In this document: piece after piece, positions 55,109 to 63,007 of the stretch | Layout of the letters: each line of letters begins with the position of its first letter | How positions within the stretch are numbered: position 1 is the first letter of the stretch | Assembly (NCBI RefSeq): GCF_014643175.1 | Contig: NZ_BMJH01000001.1 | Span: 1,089,925-1,153,924, forward strand | Direction: 5' to 3' | DNA length: 64,000 bases | Source of the DNA: Hoyosella rhizosphaerae | Lineage (GTDB): Bacteria > Actinomycetota > Actinomycetes > Mycobacteriales > Mycobacteriaceae | The notes under the pieces: generated by a model | The model's input: the letters and a program-made list of their open reading frames with translations, nothing else | The model's database searches: none | What the model was told of the DNA's origin: nothing | Made by a program: the position numbers and the translations under genes

Positions 55109-55134
55109 AACGTACGAAAGCAACAAGAGGTTCC
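55109..55134 (-). promoter_or_regulatory. ECF (SigE-like) promoter of clgR
   Basis: On the minus strand GGAAC (55134-55130) and CGTT (55112-55109) are separated by 17 bases, close to GGAAC-N18/19-CGTT. Transcription would start near 55100, giving an ~85-nt leader. It lies in the gap between cinA and clgR. An inverted repeat CCCGC/GCGGG (55078-55093) just downstream might bind ClgR. SigE control of clgR is known in M. tuberculosis. Confidence 0.65.
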
Positions 55135-55146
55135 CAAACCACGACT

Positions 55147-55647
55147 CTAGACGCGCAGTCTGTCAAGTTCTGTCACAAGTCCCTTAAATGCTGCAGTGAC
55201 GGACGCCAAACGAATGGCCCACCGATCACCAGTAAGGCTGAGCTTTAAAACTCGACCTGTGGTCGGACCTTCAATTCCTACGAAAACCGTTCCTGCTGGG
55301 TGTCCTTCTTGCTCGTCAGGACCCGCAACTCCGGTAAACGATACTCCCCAGTCCGCACCGAGTAGTCGTCGCGCTGATGCTGCGAGGTGGCCAGCCGTAA
55401 TTTCTGAAACTGCTCCATGCACACGCAAGCTCTCCGCTGGAACGTCACCCAGCGTTGCTTTGACGTCGGTGGCATACACCACAATTCCACCGCGAAGCAC
55501 CGCACTTGCGCCGGGAACTCCCCCGACCGCGGCGGACGCGAGCCCCGCAGTAAGCGATTCCGCAAACGCCACCGTGCTGCCCTGTTGGAGCAGTGCATCA
55601 ACGAGTCCGAAGGCTCCGGATTCCGCAGTTAGGAAGTCATTCGTCAT
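55147..55647 (-). CDS. CinA C-terminal domain protein (nicotinamide-nucleotide amidohydrolase PncC)
   Basis: 166 residues, covering only the CinA C-terminal (PncC) domain. Motifs AESLTAGLASAAVGGVPGAS, YATDVKATLG, VSEITAGHLAASARRLLGADW, TGVAGPD and GTVFVGI match PncC, which deamidates NMN in pyridine-nucleotide salvage. It overlaps the pgsA stop by 4 nt, and the order pgsA-cinA-clgR is the standard actinobacterial one. Confidence 0.93.
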   Translation of the reverse strand: MTNDFLTAESGAFGLVDALLQQGSTVAFAESLTAGLASAAVGGVPGASAVLRGGIVVYATDVKATLGDVPAESLRVHGAVSEITAGHLAASARRLLGADWGVSFTGVAGPDEQEGHPAGTVFVGIEGPTTGRVLKLSLTGDRWAIRLASVTAAFKGLVTELDRLRV

Positions 55648-56267
55648 ACTTGCGATGCTCGTGACCTGCCGTCTCGGCGAAGACGCAACGCCTGAATGAC
55701 GTAATCCACGCCCGTGACCACAGTGACAATGACTGCCGCGGCCATGAGAGTGATGCTGATTGGATCAACCCAGCCTGGCAGCGGGAAAATGAAGAACGAC
55801 AACGCCACAATCTGGATGACTGTCTTGAGCTTGCCGCCGCGACTTGCCGGCATCACTCCGTGTCGAATCACCCAGAACCGCAGAAGCGTAATTCCTAGTT
55901 CACGGAATAGCACAATCGCAGTGATCCACCAACTGAGCTCACCAAGGATTGACAGACCAATAAATGCGCCGCCCATTAACGCCTTGTCTGCGATGGGGTC
56001 GGCAATCTTCCCAAAATCGGTAATGAGTCCATGCTTGCGCGCTAGATGGCCGTCGTATCGGTCTGTCACAGCTGCGAGCACGAAAAGTAGCCCAGCTACG
56101 ATCCGCCACAAGGTGGATTGTCCGCCGTCGACGAATAGAGCCACCAAGAAGACGGGGACAATCAGAATCCTTACCACCGTCAGCACATTGGCTACATTCA
56201 GCACCGGAACTGGCGCCTGCGAGGCACCTACTTGCTCGGGTCTTCCGGAATCGTCTTTATTCGCCAC
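55644..56267 (-). CDS. pgsA: CDP-diacylglycerol-glycerol-3-phosphate 3-phosphatidyltransferase
   Basis: 207 residues. The CDP-alcohol phosphotransferase motif D-x2-DG-x2-AR-x8-G-x3-D-x3-D is complete in VTDRYDGHLARKHGL followed by DFGKIADPIADK. About five membrane helices surround it. It makes phosphatidylglycerol phosphate. It is the gene called pgsA3 in M. tuberculosis (Rv2746c), always next to cinA/clgR. It is divergent from argA (42 bp). Confidence 0.94.
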   Translation of the reverse strand: MANKDDSGRPEQVGASQAPVPVLNVANVLTVVRILIVPVFLVALFVDGGQSTLWRIVAGLLFVLAAVTDRYDGHLARKHGLITDFGKIADPIADKALMGGAFIGLSILGELSWWITAIVLFRELGITLLRFWVIRHGVMPASRGGKLKTVIQIVALSFFIFPLPGWVDPISITLMAAAVIVTVVTGVDYVIQALRLRRDGRSRASQV

Positions 56268-56309
56268 CTGAACAGACTATCTGGCTCAGTTGCGGTTAGT
56301 CTTGCCGAC

Positions 56310-56867
56310 ATGACAAATCACGGCGGTGAACCTCGCGATGACAGGCAGCGCACCTCATTCTTGGTGCGCCGTGCCCGCACCGTCGACGTGCCCCAAATCA
56401 AACGCCTGATCGACGTTTATGCGCCGAAGATCCTCCTCGAAAAGAACCTCGTCACGCTGTATGAATCAGTTCAGGAGTTCTGGGTCGCTGAACACGACGG
56501 GCGCATGGTTGCGTGCGGAGCTCTGCACGTCTTGTGGTCGGACCTCGGTGAAGTACGCACCGTCGCTGTCGATCCCACATTTAAGGGGTCAGGTGCTGGT
56601 TACGCCGTGGTATCGCAACTTATCGAGACTGCACGCGAACTTGGTTTGCGGAGAGTTTTCGTTTTGACGTTTGAAGTTGAGTTCTTTTCGCGGCTCAAGT
56701 TCGAAGTCATTAGCGGCACTCCGGTTTCGTCCGAGGTATTCACCGAGATGCGCCGCTCGTATGACACCGGTGTGGCAGAGTTCCTCGACCTCAGCTACGT
56801 CAAACCGAACACCTTGGGAAATACACGGATGCTGTTGACCTTGACTCCTCGGGAGGAGACCTCGTGA
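56310..56867 (+). CDS. argA: N-acetylglutamate synthase-type GNAT acetyltransferase (Rv2747-like)
   Basis: 185 residues, single GNAT domain. Motifs RRARTVDVPQIKRLIDVYA, WVAEHDGRMVACGALHVLW and DLGEVRTVAVDPTFKGSGAG (acetyl-CoA loop) match the short actinobacterial N-acetylglutamate synthase (Rv2747), which starts arginine synthesis. The ATG at 56310 (MTNHGGEPRD) was chosen because the family begins near there; the frame is open 26 codons further up. The next gene overlaps by 4 nt. Confidence 0.88.
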   Translation: MTNHGGEPRDDRQRTSFLVRRARTVDVPQIKRLIDVYAPKILLEKNLVTLYESVQEFWVAEHDGRMVACGALHVLWSDLGEVRTVAVDPTFKGSGAGYAVVSQLIETARELGLRRVFVLTFEVEFFSRLKFEVISGTPVSSEVFTEMRRSYDTGVAEFLDLSYVKPNTLGNTRMLLTLTPREETS

Positions 56868-57157
56868 AAATGTTCGCTGTGCACTACACATACCGCGCGG
56901 ACGAAGCGGCTGCCCGCGATGAACACAGGCCCGCTCATCGTGATTGGCTCCGATCACTCGTGGAAGAGGATGTCGTGGTGTCGGCTGGGGCGTTCGCTGA
57001 CGGTAGCGGCGCGCTGATCCTGCTCAACGCGACCGCTATACCGTCTGTGGAGGCGGCGCACAAGGTTCTGGCGGACGATCCATTTGCCCACGCACATCTC
57101 GCACACGACGTTTCAGTCAGAGAATGGTCACCAGTGATGGGCGAGCTCAGCAGCTAG
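56864..57157 (+). CDS. YciI-family protein
   Basis: 97 residues. The start (KMFAVHYTYRAD ... RPAHRDWLRSLVEED) with the DDPFAHAHLAHDVSVREW C-terminal part matches the YciI/YCII fold, which carries a conserved His/Asp pair and is of uncertain catalytic function. The GTG at 56864 overlaps the argA stop by 4 nt. It converges on terC with a 4-bp overlap. Confidence 0.88.
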   Translation: MKMFAVHYTYRADEAAARDEHRPAHRDWLRSLVEEDVVVSAGAFADGSGALILLNATAIPSVEAAHKVLADDPFAHAHLAHDVSVREWSPVMGELSS

Positions 57158-58140
57158 ACTTCCACTTTCTCATGCCGAGTCTTGATCAAGCTGGTGACGG
57201 TCACTACCGCTAGCACCGTCACAATGAAGATCATCGACACCCCTGTCGAGACTTCCGGCACGGCTACGTGCTCACCACCGTTGATGAACGGCAATTCGTT
57301 CTCATGCAGCGCGTGCAGGATGAGCTTCACACCGATGAAGCCGAGGATGATCGACAACCCATGGGATAGGTACACGAGCCGCTCCAGCAGCCCACCGATA
57401 AGGAAGAACAGCTGTCGCAAGCCCAAGAGGGCAAACGCGTTGGCGGTGAAGACGATAAACGGCTCACGCGTTAGTCCGTAGATGGCGGGGATGGAGTCGA
57501 GCGCAAACAGTAGGTCGGTAAAACCGATAACCACAAGTGCTAGCGCCAGTGGTGTTAACACGCGTTTGCCGTTGATTTTGGTGACAAGTTTGTCGCCATC
57601 GTACGTCTCCGTTGTGGGGAGAACCCGCTTGGCGAGCTGCATGATCTTTGATTCACGCTCTTCGGCAGCATCATGATTTCCAGCCATAGCGTCTTTAATC
57701 AGCTTGTAGGCCGTGAAGAGCAGAAACAGCCCGAAGAGGTAGAACACCCAGCTGAAGGTATTGATGGCTGCGGCGCCTGCTCCGATGAAGATCCCGCGCA
57801 TAACCAACGCCATCGCAATACCGATGAGCAGCACTTTTTGCTGATACTCGCGGGGGATTGCGAAGGTCGACATGATGATGACGAAAATGAACAGGTTGTC
57901 GACGGAGAGCGCTTTTTCAGTAATGAAACCGGCAAAATATTCGCCGCCGAATTGGCCGCCATACGCCCACATGATGACGAAGCCGAAAATTATCGCCAGC
58001 CCAATGTAGAACGCGGACCACAGTCCCGATTCCTTCAGCGTTGGTGCGTGAGGTGTTTTCACATGGGCGTAAAAGTCGAAAACAAACAGCCCGATGATGA
58101 AGGCAATCGTAAGCGCCCACACCCATAGAGAAACATTCAT
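57154..58140 (-). CDS. TerC/Alx-family membrane protein, manganese exporter type
   Basis: 328 residues with about nine hydrophobic helices. The family motifs EKALSVDNLFIFVII and FALDSIPAIYGLT carry the conserved acidic residues. TerC/Alx proteins export Mn2+ and are commonly controlled by the yybP-ykoY manganese riboswitch, which lies immediately upstream here. AGGTCAAATTAATG provides the start; the GGAGGT ribosome binding site is inside a hairpin. No tellurite-resistance cluster is present. Confidence 0.93.
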   Translation of the reverse strand: MNVSLWVWALTIAFIIGLFVFDFYAHVKTPHAPTLKESGLWSAFYIGLAIIFGFVIMWAYGGQFGGEYFAGFITEKALSVDNLFIFVIIMSTFAIPREYQQKVLLIGIAMALVMRGIFIGAGAAAINTFSWVFYLFGLFLLFTAYKLIKDAMAGNHDAAEERESKIMQLAKRVLPTTETYDGDKLVTKINGKRVLTPLALALVVIGFTDLLFALDSIPAIYGLTREPFIVFTANAFALLGLRQLFFLIGGLLERLVYLSHGLSIILGFIGVKLILHALHENELPFINGGEHVAVPEVSTGVSMIFIVTVLAVVTVTSLIKTRHEKVEV

Positions 58141-58275
58141 TAATTTGACCTCCGGTTCACAGAACTGAACTCCGGAGGTCTCTCCCGCTAGCTCTCTGAG
58201 CTAACCGATGGCACCGGACTGTCAACCAGTCGTGATGACGACACCATCGCTATCGGGATACTCCCCTTCGGTGAC
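58141..58275 (-). ncRNA. yybP-ykoY manganese riboswitch upstream of terC
   Basis: Read on the minus strand the leader shows the motif elements in order: GAAGGGGAGTA, GTCGTCATCACG, a GTTGAC segment, CCGGTGCC and finally GAGAGACCTCCGGA. A hairpin (ACCTCCGG at 58148-58155 with CCGGAGGT at 58172-58179) contains the terC ribosome binding site just before the ATG at 58140. The aptamer 3' end shares bases with this hairpin, so Mn2+ binding would open it and allow translation. Confidence 0.88.
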
Positions 58276-58287
58276 TCTCATTAAACC

Positions 58288-58317
58288 ATCCCCGAGGCCA
58301 GAAAGCGCCTCGGGGAT
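58288..58317 (-). terminator. terminator after ftsK
   Basis: A perfect 11-bp stem (58288-58298 with 58307-58317, ATCCCCGAGGC/GCCTCGGGGAT) with an 8-nt loop lies 34 bp past the ftsK stop and before the riboswitch. The T-run after it is short. Confidence 0.8.
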
Positions 58318-58350
58318 GACATACGACACAGAGCAAATATCCCGCGATTC

Positions 58351-61047
58351 TTATCCGCCCGATTCACCGTTGGTGATTCCGGCAAGCACAGAATCAAGCT
58401 CTTCGGGCTTCACCAACACCTCGCGGGCCTTACTGCCTTCGCTCGGGCCAACGATGCCACGATTCTCCATCAGGTCCATCAAGCGTCCAGCTTTAGCGAA
58501 TCCGACGCGTAGTTTGCGTTGCAACATTGACGTGGACCCGAACTGGCTGCTGACAACGAGTTCAATCGCCTGAAGCAAGTGATCAAGGTCGTCACCGATG
58601 TCGGAATCGATGTCCTTCTTGTCGCCAGGCTTAGTCGCTGTGACACCCTCCTGGTAATCAGGATCGGCCTGCGTCTTGGCGAACTCAACAATCCGGCTGA
58701 TTTCCTCGTCCGTAACAAATGCGCCCTGTAGTCGCGTGGGCTTACCGGACCCCATCGGGACAAACAACGCGTCACCCATACCGATGAGCTTCTCCGCGCC
58801 CGGCTGATCGAGAATGACTCGTGAGTCCGTCAGCGACGATGTCGCGAACGCCAGCCTTGATGGCACGTTGGTCTTAATAAGCCCCGTTACGACATCCACC
58901 GACGGACGCTGCGTTGCGAGCACGAGGTGAATACCCGCCGCACGCGCCTTCTGGGTAATGCGCACGATGGCGTCTTCCACATCGCGAGGAGCGGTCATCA
59001 TCAAGTCTGCCAGCTCGTCCACGATCGCGAGAATGTAAGGGTACGGCTTGTACACCCGTTCGCTGCCGGGAGGAGTCTTGATCTCACCTGACTTGACCTT
59101 CGTGTTGAAGTCATCAACGTGGCGGACCTTGCATGCCTGCATGTCCTGGTATCGCTGCTCCATCTCATCGACCAGCCATGCCAACGCTGACGCAGCCTTC
59201 TTGGGTTGCGTAATGATGGGCGTAATCAGGTGGGGAATACCCTCATACGGCGTGAGCTCGACCATCTTCGGGTCAATGAGGATCATGCGAACCTCATCCG
59301 GTGTGGCGCGTGCAAGCAACGACACCAGCATCGAGTTCACAAAACTTGACTTACCGGACCCAGTCGAACCGGCAACCAATAAGTGCGGCATCTTCGACAG
59401 GTTCGCGGACACAAACTCGCCTTCGATGTCTTTGCCCAAGCCGATGACCAGTGGGTGATGATCCGTTCGCGTCGACGGCGCTGCGAGAACGTCGGCGAGG
59501 CGCACCATTTCGCGGTCCGTGTTCGGCACCTCGATACCGACGGCGGACTTGCCTGGAATCGGTGCGAGCAATCGCACATTGTCTGTGGCGACGGCGTACG
59601 CGATGTTTCGCGTCAACTGGGTGATCTTTTCAACCTTCACACCAGGCCCAAGTTCCACTTCGTAGCGGGTCACTGTGGGGCCTCTGGTGTAACCGGTCAC
59701 CGCGGCATCGATCTTGAACTGCTCAAGCACGCCGGTGATCGCATCGATCATCGCATCGTTTGCGGGACCACCAAGCTTCGGTGGGTCGCCCTTAACAAGC
59801 AGTTTGCCTGGGGGAAGTTTGTAGTTGCCTTCTGGCTTGCGATCAACAATCTTCGCCGGTGCTTTTCCTCGCCCAGAATCCTTCGGCACACTGACGTCTG
59901 ACTGACCTGCTGCATCCTTCTTCGTGGGGATCGGCAACCGCAGTTGCAGTCGGCGGTGCTTCTTCTCGCCGACAGGTGGATCAATGGCCGCCGCCGGAGA
60001 CGCGTGTGCTGTGGGCTTAGGCGAAACGGGCTCTGGCGGAACGTCGTCAAAAGCCGGTTCCACAGGATGCTCAGACTTGTCCCCTGCAGGTTTGTCCAGC
60101 TTTTGGGCACCTGCTGCTTGTCTGCGTGCAGCGGGCCTACGCAGTTTCTCGACGGGCGGCGCGGCTTCAATATCAACGACGTCGAACTCTGGTTCGTCGT
60201 GGCGCAGAAGCTTGTTTTTGATGCGCGCTGCAAGTTCAGGGATCTCACGAATAGTTGTGCCGGTTAGTAGAAGTACACCAAAAATTAGGGCCATGACCAG
60301 CAGCGGAGTTGCAAGCCAAATCGTGAGCCCCTCAGTCAGAGGTCCGCCCGCGACAAAGCCGAAGAAACCACCAGCTTGCCGTCGCAACTCCAGAGTTTCA
60401 GGCAGGCCAGAAAGCACGTGCCACAAACCTAAAGTTCCGGCGCCAAGCATGAGCGAACCGAGAACCAAACGTGGTCGAACCTCTGGGTGCGGCTCAGTGC
60501 GCATCAGAGTGACACCCACCAGCAAGAGAATGAGTGGCACCAGGGCCGTTGGCGAGCCAAACATGGTGCGTGCACCGATGTTCACCCACTCCCCCACTGG
60601 TCCACCCGACTCAAACCACACGCTCACGGCCAATACAAGACCGACAGCGATAAGCCCGAGACCAGCACCGTCGCGGCGGTGCGGGTGTTCAATGTCATGT
60701 GCCTTACCCACAGTGCGAGCCGTAGCACCCACCGCCCGAGCTGTTACTGACCATGTCGATCCGATCCCTCTGCCGATTGCACGAGCTGCTGACGGATTGT
60801 TCTTTTTCCGCGCGGTTGTCCTGGGGCGACGTTGCGCACCCGATGTCGATTTCCGCGCAGGCGCACGACGCGATTGCGTTCCGTTTCGGGACGAGCGCGC
60901 TGTCGTAGAACGCGTTGATGTGGACCGCGTTGAAGACGCGCGCGTACCGGCAGAGGAGCTGCGGGCAGGGCTACGTGATGAGCGCGATCCGGTTCCGCTC
61001 GCAGCGGGCTGCGCACGGGCGGAGCGTGTCTGAGTCCTGGCTGGCAT
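58351..61047 (-). CDS. ftsK: DNA translocase FtsK/SpoIIIE
   Basis: 898 residues. A Ser/Arg/Thr-rich basic N-terminal tail (~1-115) precedes about four membrane helices (~125-310), a Pro/Lys linker, and the RecA-like motor with Walker A GSTGSGKSSF (~555-564) and Walker B ILAIVDELADLMM. A C-terminal gamma winged-helix domain (LLQRKLRVGFAKAGRLMDLM) reads KOPS-like sites. It pumps DNA through the septum and activates dif recombination. The ATG at 61047 (MPARTQTRSA) has a weak ribosome binding site; the open frame continues to 61191. Confidence 0.95.
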   Translation of the reverse strand: MPARTQTRSARAQPAASGTGSRSSRSPARSSSAGTRASSTRSTSTRSTTARSSRNGTQSRRAPARKSTSGAQRRPRTTARKKNNPSAARAIGRGIGSTWSVTARAVGATARTVGKAHDIEHPHRRDGAGLGLIAVGLVLAVSVWFESGGPVGEWVNIGARTMFGSPTALVPLILLLVGVTLMRTEPHPEVRPRLVLGSLMLGAGTLGLWHVLSGLPETLELRRQAGGFFGFVAGGPLTEGLTIWLATPLLVMALIFGVLLLTGTTIREIPELAARIKNKLLRHDEPEFDVVDIEAAPPVEKLRRPAARRQAAGAQKLDKPAGDKSEHPVEPAFDDVPPEPVSPKPTAHASPAAAIDPPVGEKKHRRLQLRLPIPTKKDAAGQSDVSVPKDSGRGKAPAKIVDRKPEGNYKLPPGKLLVKGDPPKLGGPANDAMIDAITGVLEQFKIDAAVTGYTRGPTVTRYEVELGPGVKVEKITQLTRNIAYAVATDNVRLLAPIPGKSAVGIEVPNTDREMVRLADVLAAPSTRTDHHPLVIGLGKDIEGEFVSANLSKMPHLLVAGSTGSGKSSFVNSMLVSLLARATPDEVRMILIDPKMVELTPYEGIPHLITPIITQPKKAASALAWLVDEMEQRYQDMQACKVRHVDDFNTKVKSGEIKTPPGSERVYKPYPYILAIVDELADLMMTAPRDVEDAIVRITQKARAAGIHLVLATQRPSVDVVTGLIKTNVPSRLAFATSSLTDSRVILDQPGAEKLIGMGDALFVPMGSGKPTRLQGAFVTDEEISRIVEFAKTQADPDYQEGVTATKPGDKKDIDSDIGDDLDHLLQAIELVVSSQFGSTSMLQRKLRVGFAKAGRLMDLMENRGIVGPSEGSKAREVLVKPEELDSVLAGITNGESGG

Positions 61048-61425
61048 GGGTGTCAGGTTAGTCGCAAACACCCCACTAGGACCATACGCAACAGAGGTTA
61101 CAACCAAGTCGTAATCGTTTGTGTGGCTCACATCACCCGACAAAACGACACGTTTGGACCCCAGAAAAAACGACCCCTGCCCAGCGAGCAACCCGCGTGC
61201 CCAGCGAATTCACAACACGTTCTCCGATGTGCCCGTTCAGTTTTCAAGCAACCAAGACGACACCCCGGCAAGGCTGAGAAGTGCGCCACAAGCGCACTCC
61301 CCCAACACCCGTGTCGGGCGAAATTCTCACCTTCTGGCCGTTGGCGACAATTCAGTTCGCATAGCCGGAGAACCGATGGCACTCGTCGGGTTAAGTCGAC
61401 AATGATCGACCACGTGAGCACATAT
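61048..61425. other. 378-bp intergenic region between ftsK and the amidase gene
   Basis: No gene is supported. The ftsK promoter should lie here. No hairpin, repeat or tRNA was found. Confidence 0.5.
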
Positions 61426-62832
61426 TCACAAAGTTGGTGGGTTCCACACTCCGAGTTCGCGAGCTACACGGAGGCAGACGTGGTCTCGGCCTGGTGCCGC
61501 GATTACCTGCACCCCCACTGGTAGTCCTTCGCTGTTCAGCCCCAACGGTACTTGCGTTGCGGGGAGGCCAAGAATGTTGAAGACAGTGGTGTTCGCGATC
61601 GCCCACGGTCGACGGTAGGTGCCAAAATGCTGTGGAGCGACCCTGGGGTACGGCGGGTACAGCACAACCCCATCCCCAATCGTTTCGGCAATATGCTCGG
61701 CCTCCCGGTGCGCTGCACTTACTAAACGGCGCACACTATTAGTGCGCATCCGTCGTGCTGGTGCAGATTCAGCGAGGTTCAGCACAGCGACAGGCGCACT
61801 CGCAATGAGATGCGCTAGTCGGCGCTCCCGCATCGCCGGTAACCCCACAATTTCGGCCAGCGTCGCCGCAAAGTCCATCTCACCGGCGATAGTGGCTGCC
61901 GCGAAACCCATCGCGCGGCGCATTCGTGGCAGCTCTAGTTCAGAAACATTGGCTCCGGCACGCTCCAACTGCTCCGCGGCACGGACCCGCGCCTTCTCTA
62001 TGTCAGGGCTCGACGTAACAGCTGAAGAATTCACCGCCACATAGACATTGAGACCGCTAATCGACACGTCGTCGGGGTCACCAAGCTGCAGATCACTCAT
62101 ACCGGGGTGCGAATCGTGAGGACCGGCAATGACCTTAAGTGCCGCGTAAAGGTCTTCTGCATGGTGCGCGATGGGCCCGAGCTGAAGCGCATCGCGTATC
62201 CCTGCCGTCATCGGAAAATGTCCAGTGTTCGGCACCAGGCCAGCGGTGGGAAGATGTGCGAAAACTCCGTTGAACATGGCCGGGATGCGGAGCGAGCCGC
62301 CCAGATCGGACCCTAAAGCAAAAGACGCGCCGCCAATTGACACGGCAATCCCGTCACCGCCCGACGAGCCACCCGCTGTACGCCGGGGATCGTAGGGATT
62401 ACGGGCAATTCCGTATAAGGGATTGTGGGTTTCAACCCAATACAGCGGCCCCGCAGAGTTTGTTCCTGCGATGATGATGGCGCCCGCTTCTTTGATCCGC
62501 GCGACGATGGGTGCGTCAACTTCGGAGCGAAGTGTCCTTCTGTGGTAAAAACCGCCAGCTTGAGGCATTCCTGCCACAGCGATCAGCTCTTTCACCGTGA
62601 TAGGCACACCGAGCAACGGTGGCAGATCGGCCGTTGAACCCGAACTTATCCGGGCATCCACTGCATCGGCCTCCACGCGGGCATCATCAAATCGCGGCTT
62701 AGCAACCCCGCCGAGGCTGCGGCCGCGCTTCAACTGATCGATATGGGACTCCACCGCGTCACGGGCACTGATCTGCCCATCCTTGATCGCGGCAGCCAGT
62801 GCTACGCCCGAGATTCGAGTGGGGTCAACCAT
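61426..62832 (-). CDS. amidase-signature family protein
   Basis: 468 residues. The catalytic Lys lies in ITVKELIAV (K~80), the cis-Ser in GGSSGGDG (~155) and the nucleophile Ser in GSDLGGSLRIPAM (~179). This is the Ser-cisSer-Lys triad of the family of amide hydrolases. The substrate cannot be assigned; it is not the GatA subunit (no gatB/C nearby). The ATG at 62832 (MVDPTRISG) has no strong ribosome binding site. It is in the same direction as the ESX/PPE-like gene to its right. Confidence 0.87.
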   Translation of the reverse strand: MVDPTRISGVALAAAIKDGQISARDAVESHIDQLKRGRSLGGVAKPRFDDARVEADAVDARISSGSTADLPPLLGVPITVKELIAVAGMPQAGGFYHRRTLRSEVDAPIVARIKEAGAIIIAGTNSAGPLYWVETHNPLYGIARNPYDPRRTAGGSSGGDGIAVSIGGASFALGSDLGGSLRIPAMFNGVFAHLPTAGLVPNTGHFPMTAGIRDALQLGPIAHHAEDLYAALKVIAGPHDSHPGMSDLQLGDPDDVSISGLNVYVAVNSSAVTSSPDIEKARVRAAEQLERAGANVSELELPRMRRAMGFAAATIAGEMDFAATLAEIVGLPAMRERRLAHLIASAPVAVLNLAESAPARRMRTNSVRRLVSAAHREAEHIAETIGDGVVLYPPYPRVAPQHFGTYRRPWAIANTTVFNILGLPATQVPLGLNSEGLPVGVQVIAAPGRDHVCLRVARELGVWNPPTL

Positions 62833-63007
62833 GCTAATGAAACTACGCACCACTCATCACGAAGACACGTGTTTCCCACCGGACGGCGATTCCAGGCGCC
62901 CCAGAAGCGTTGGTTAGCACGCAGAGTGCCGCCGCAGCTGATCACGTACATGAATAGCGCCTTTGTGCGATTCCGCAACGTGACCATGACAAACCAGCAC
63001 TAACTCG

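Noticed and set aside
60744..61033. Open frames in the Arg/Ser-rich 5' end of ftsK
   Set aside because: They are alternative-frame readings of the low-complexity FtsK tail.
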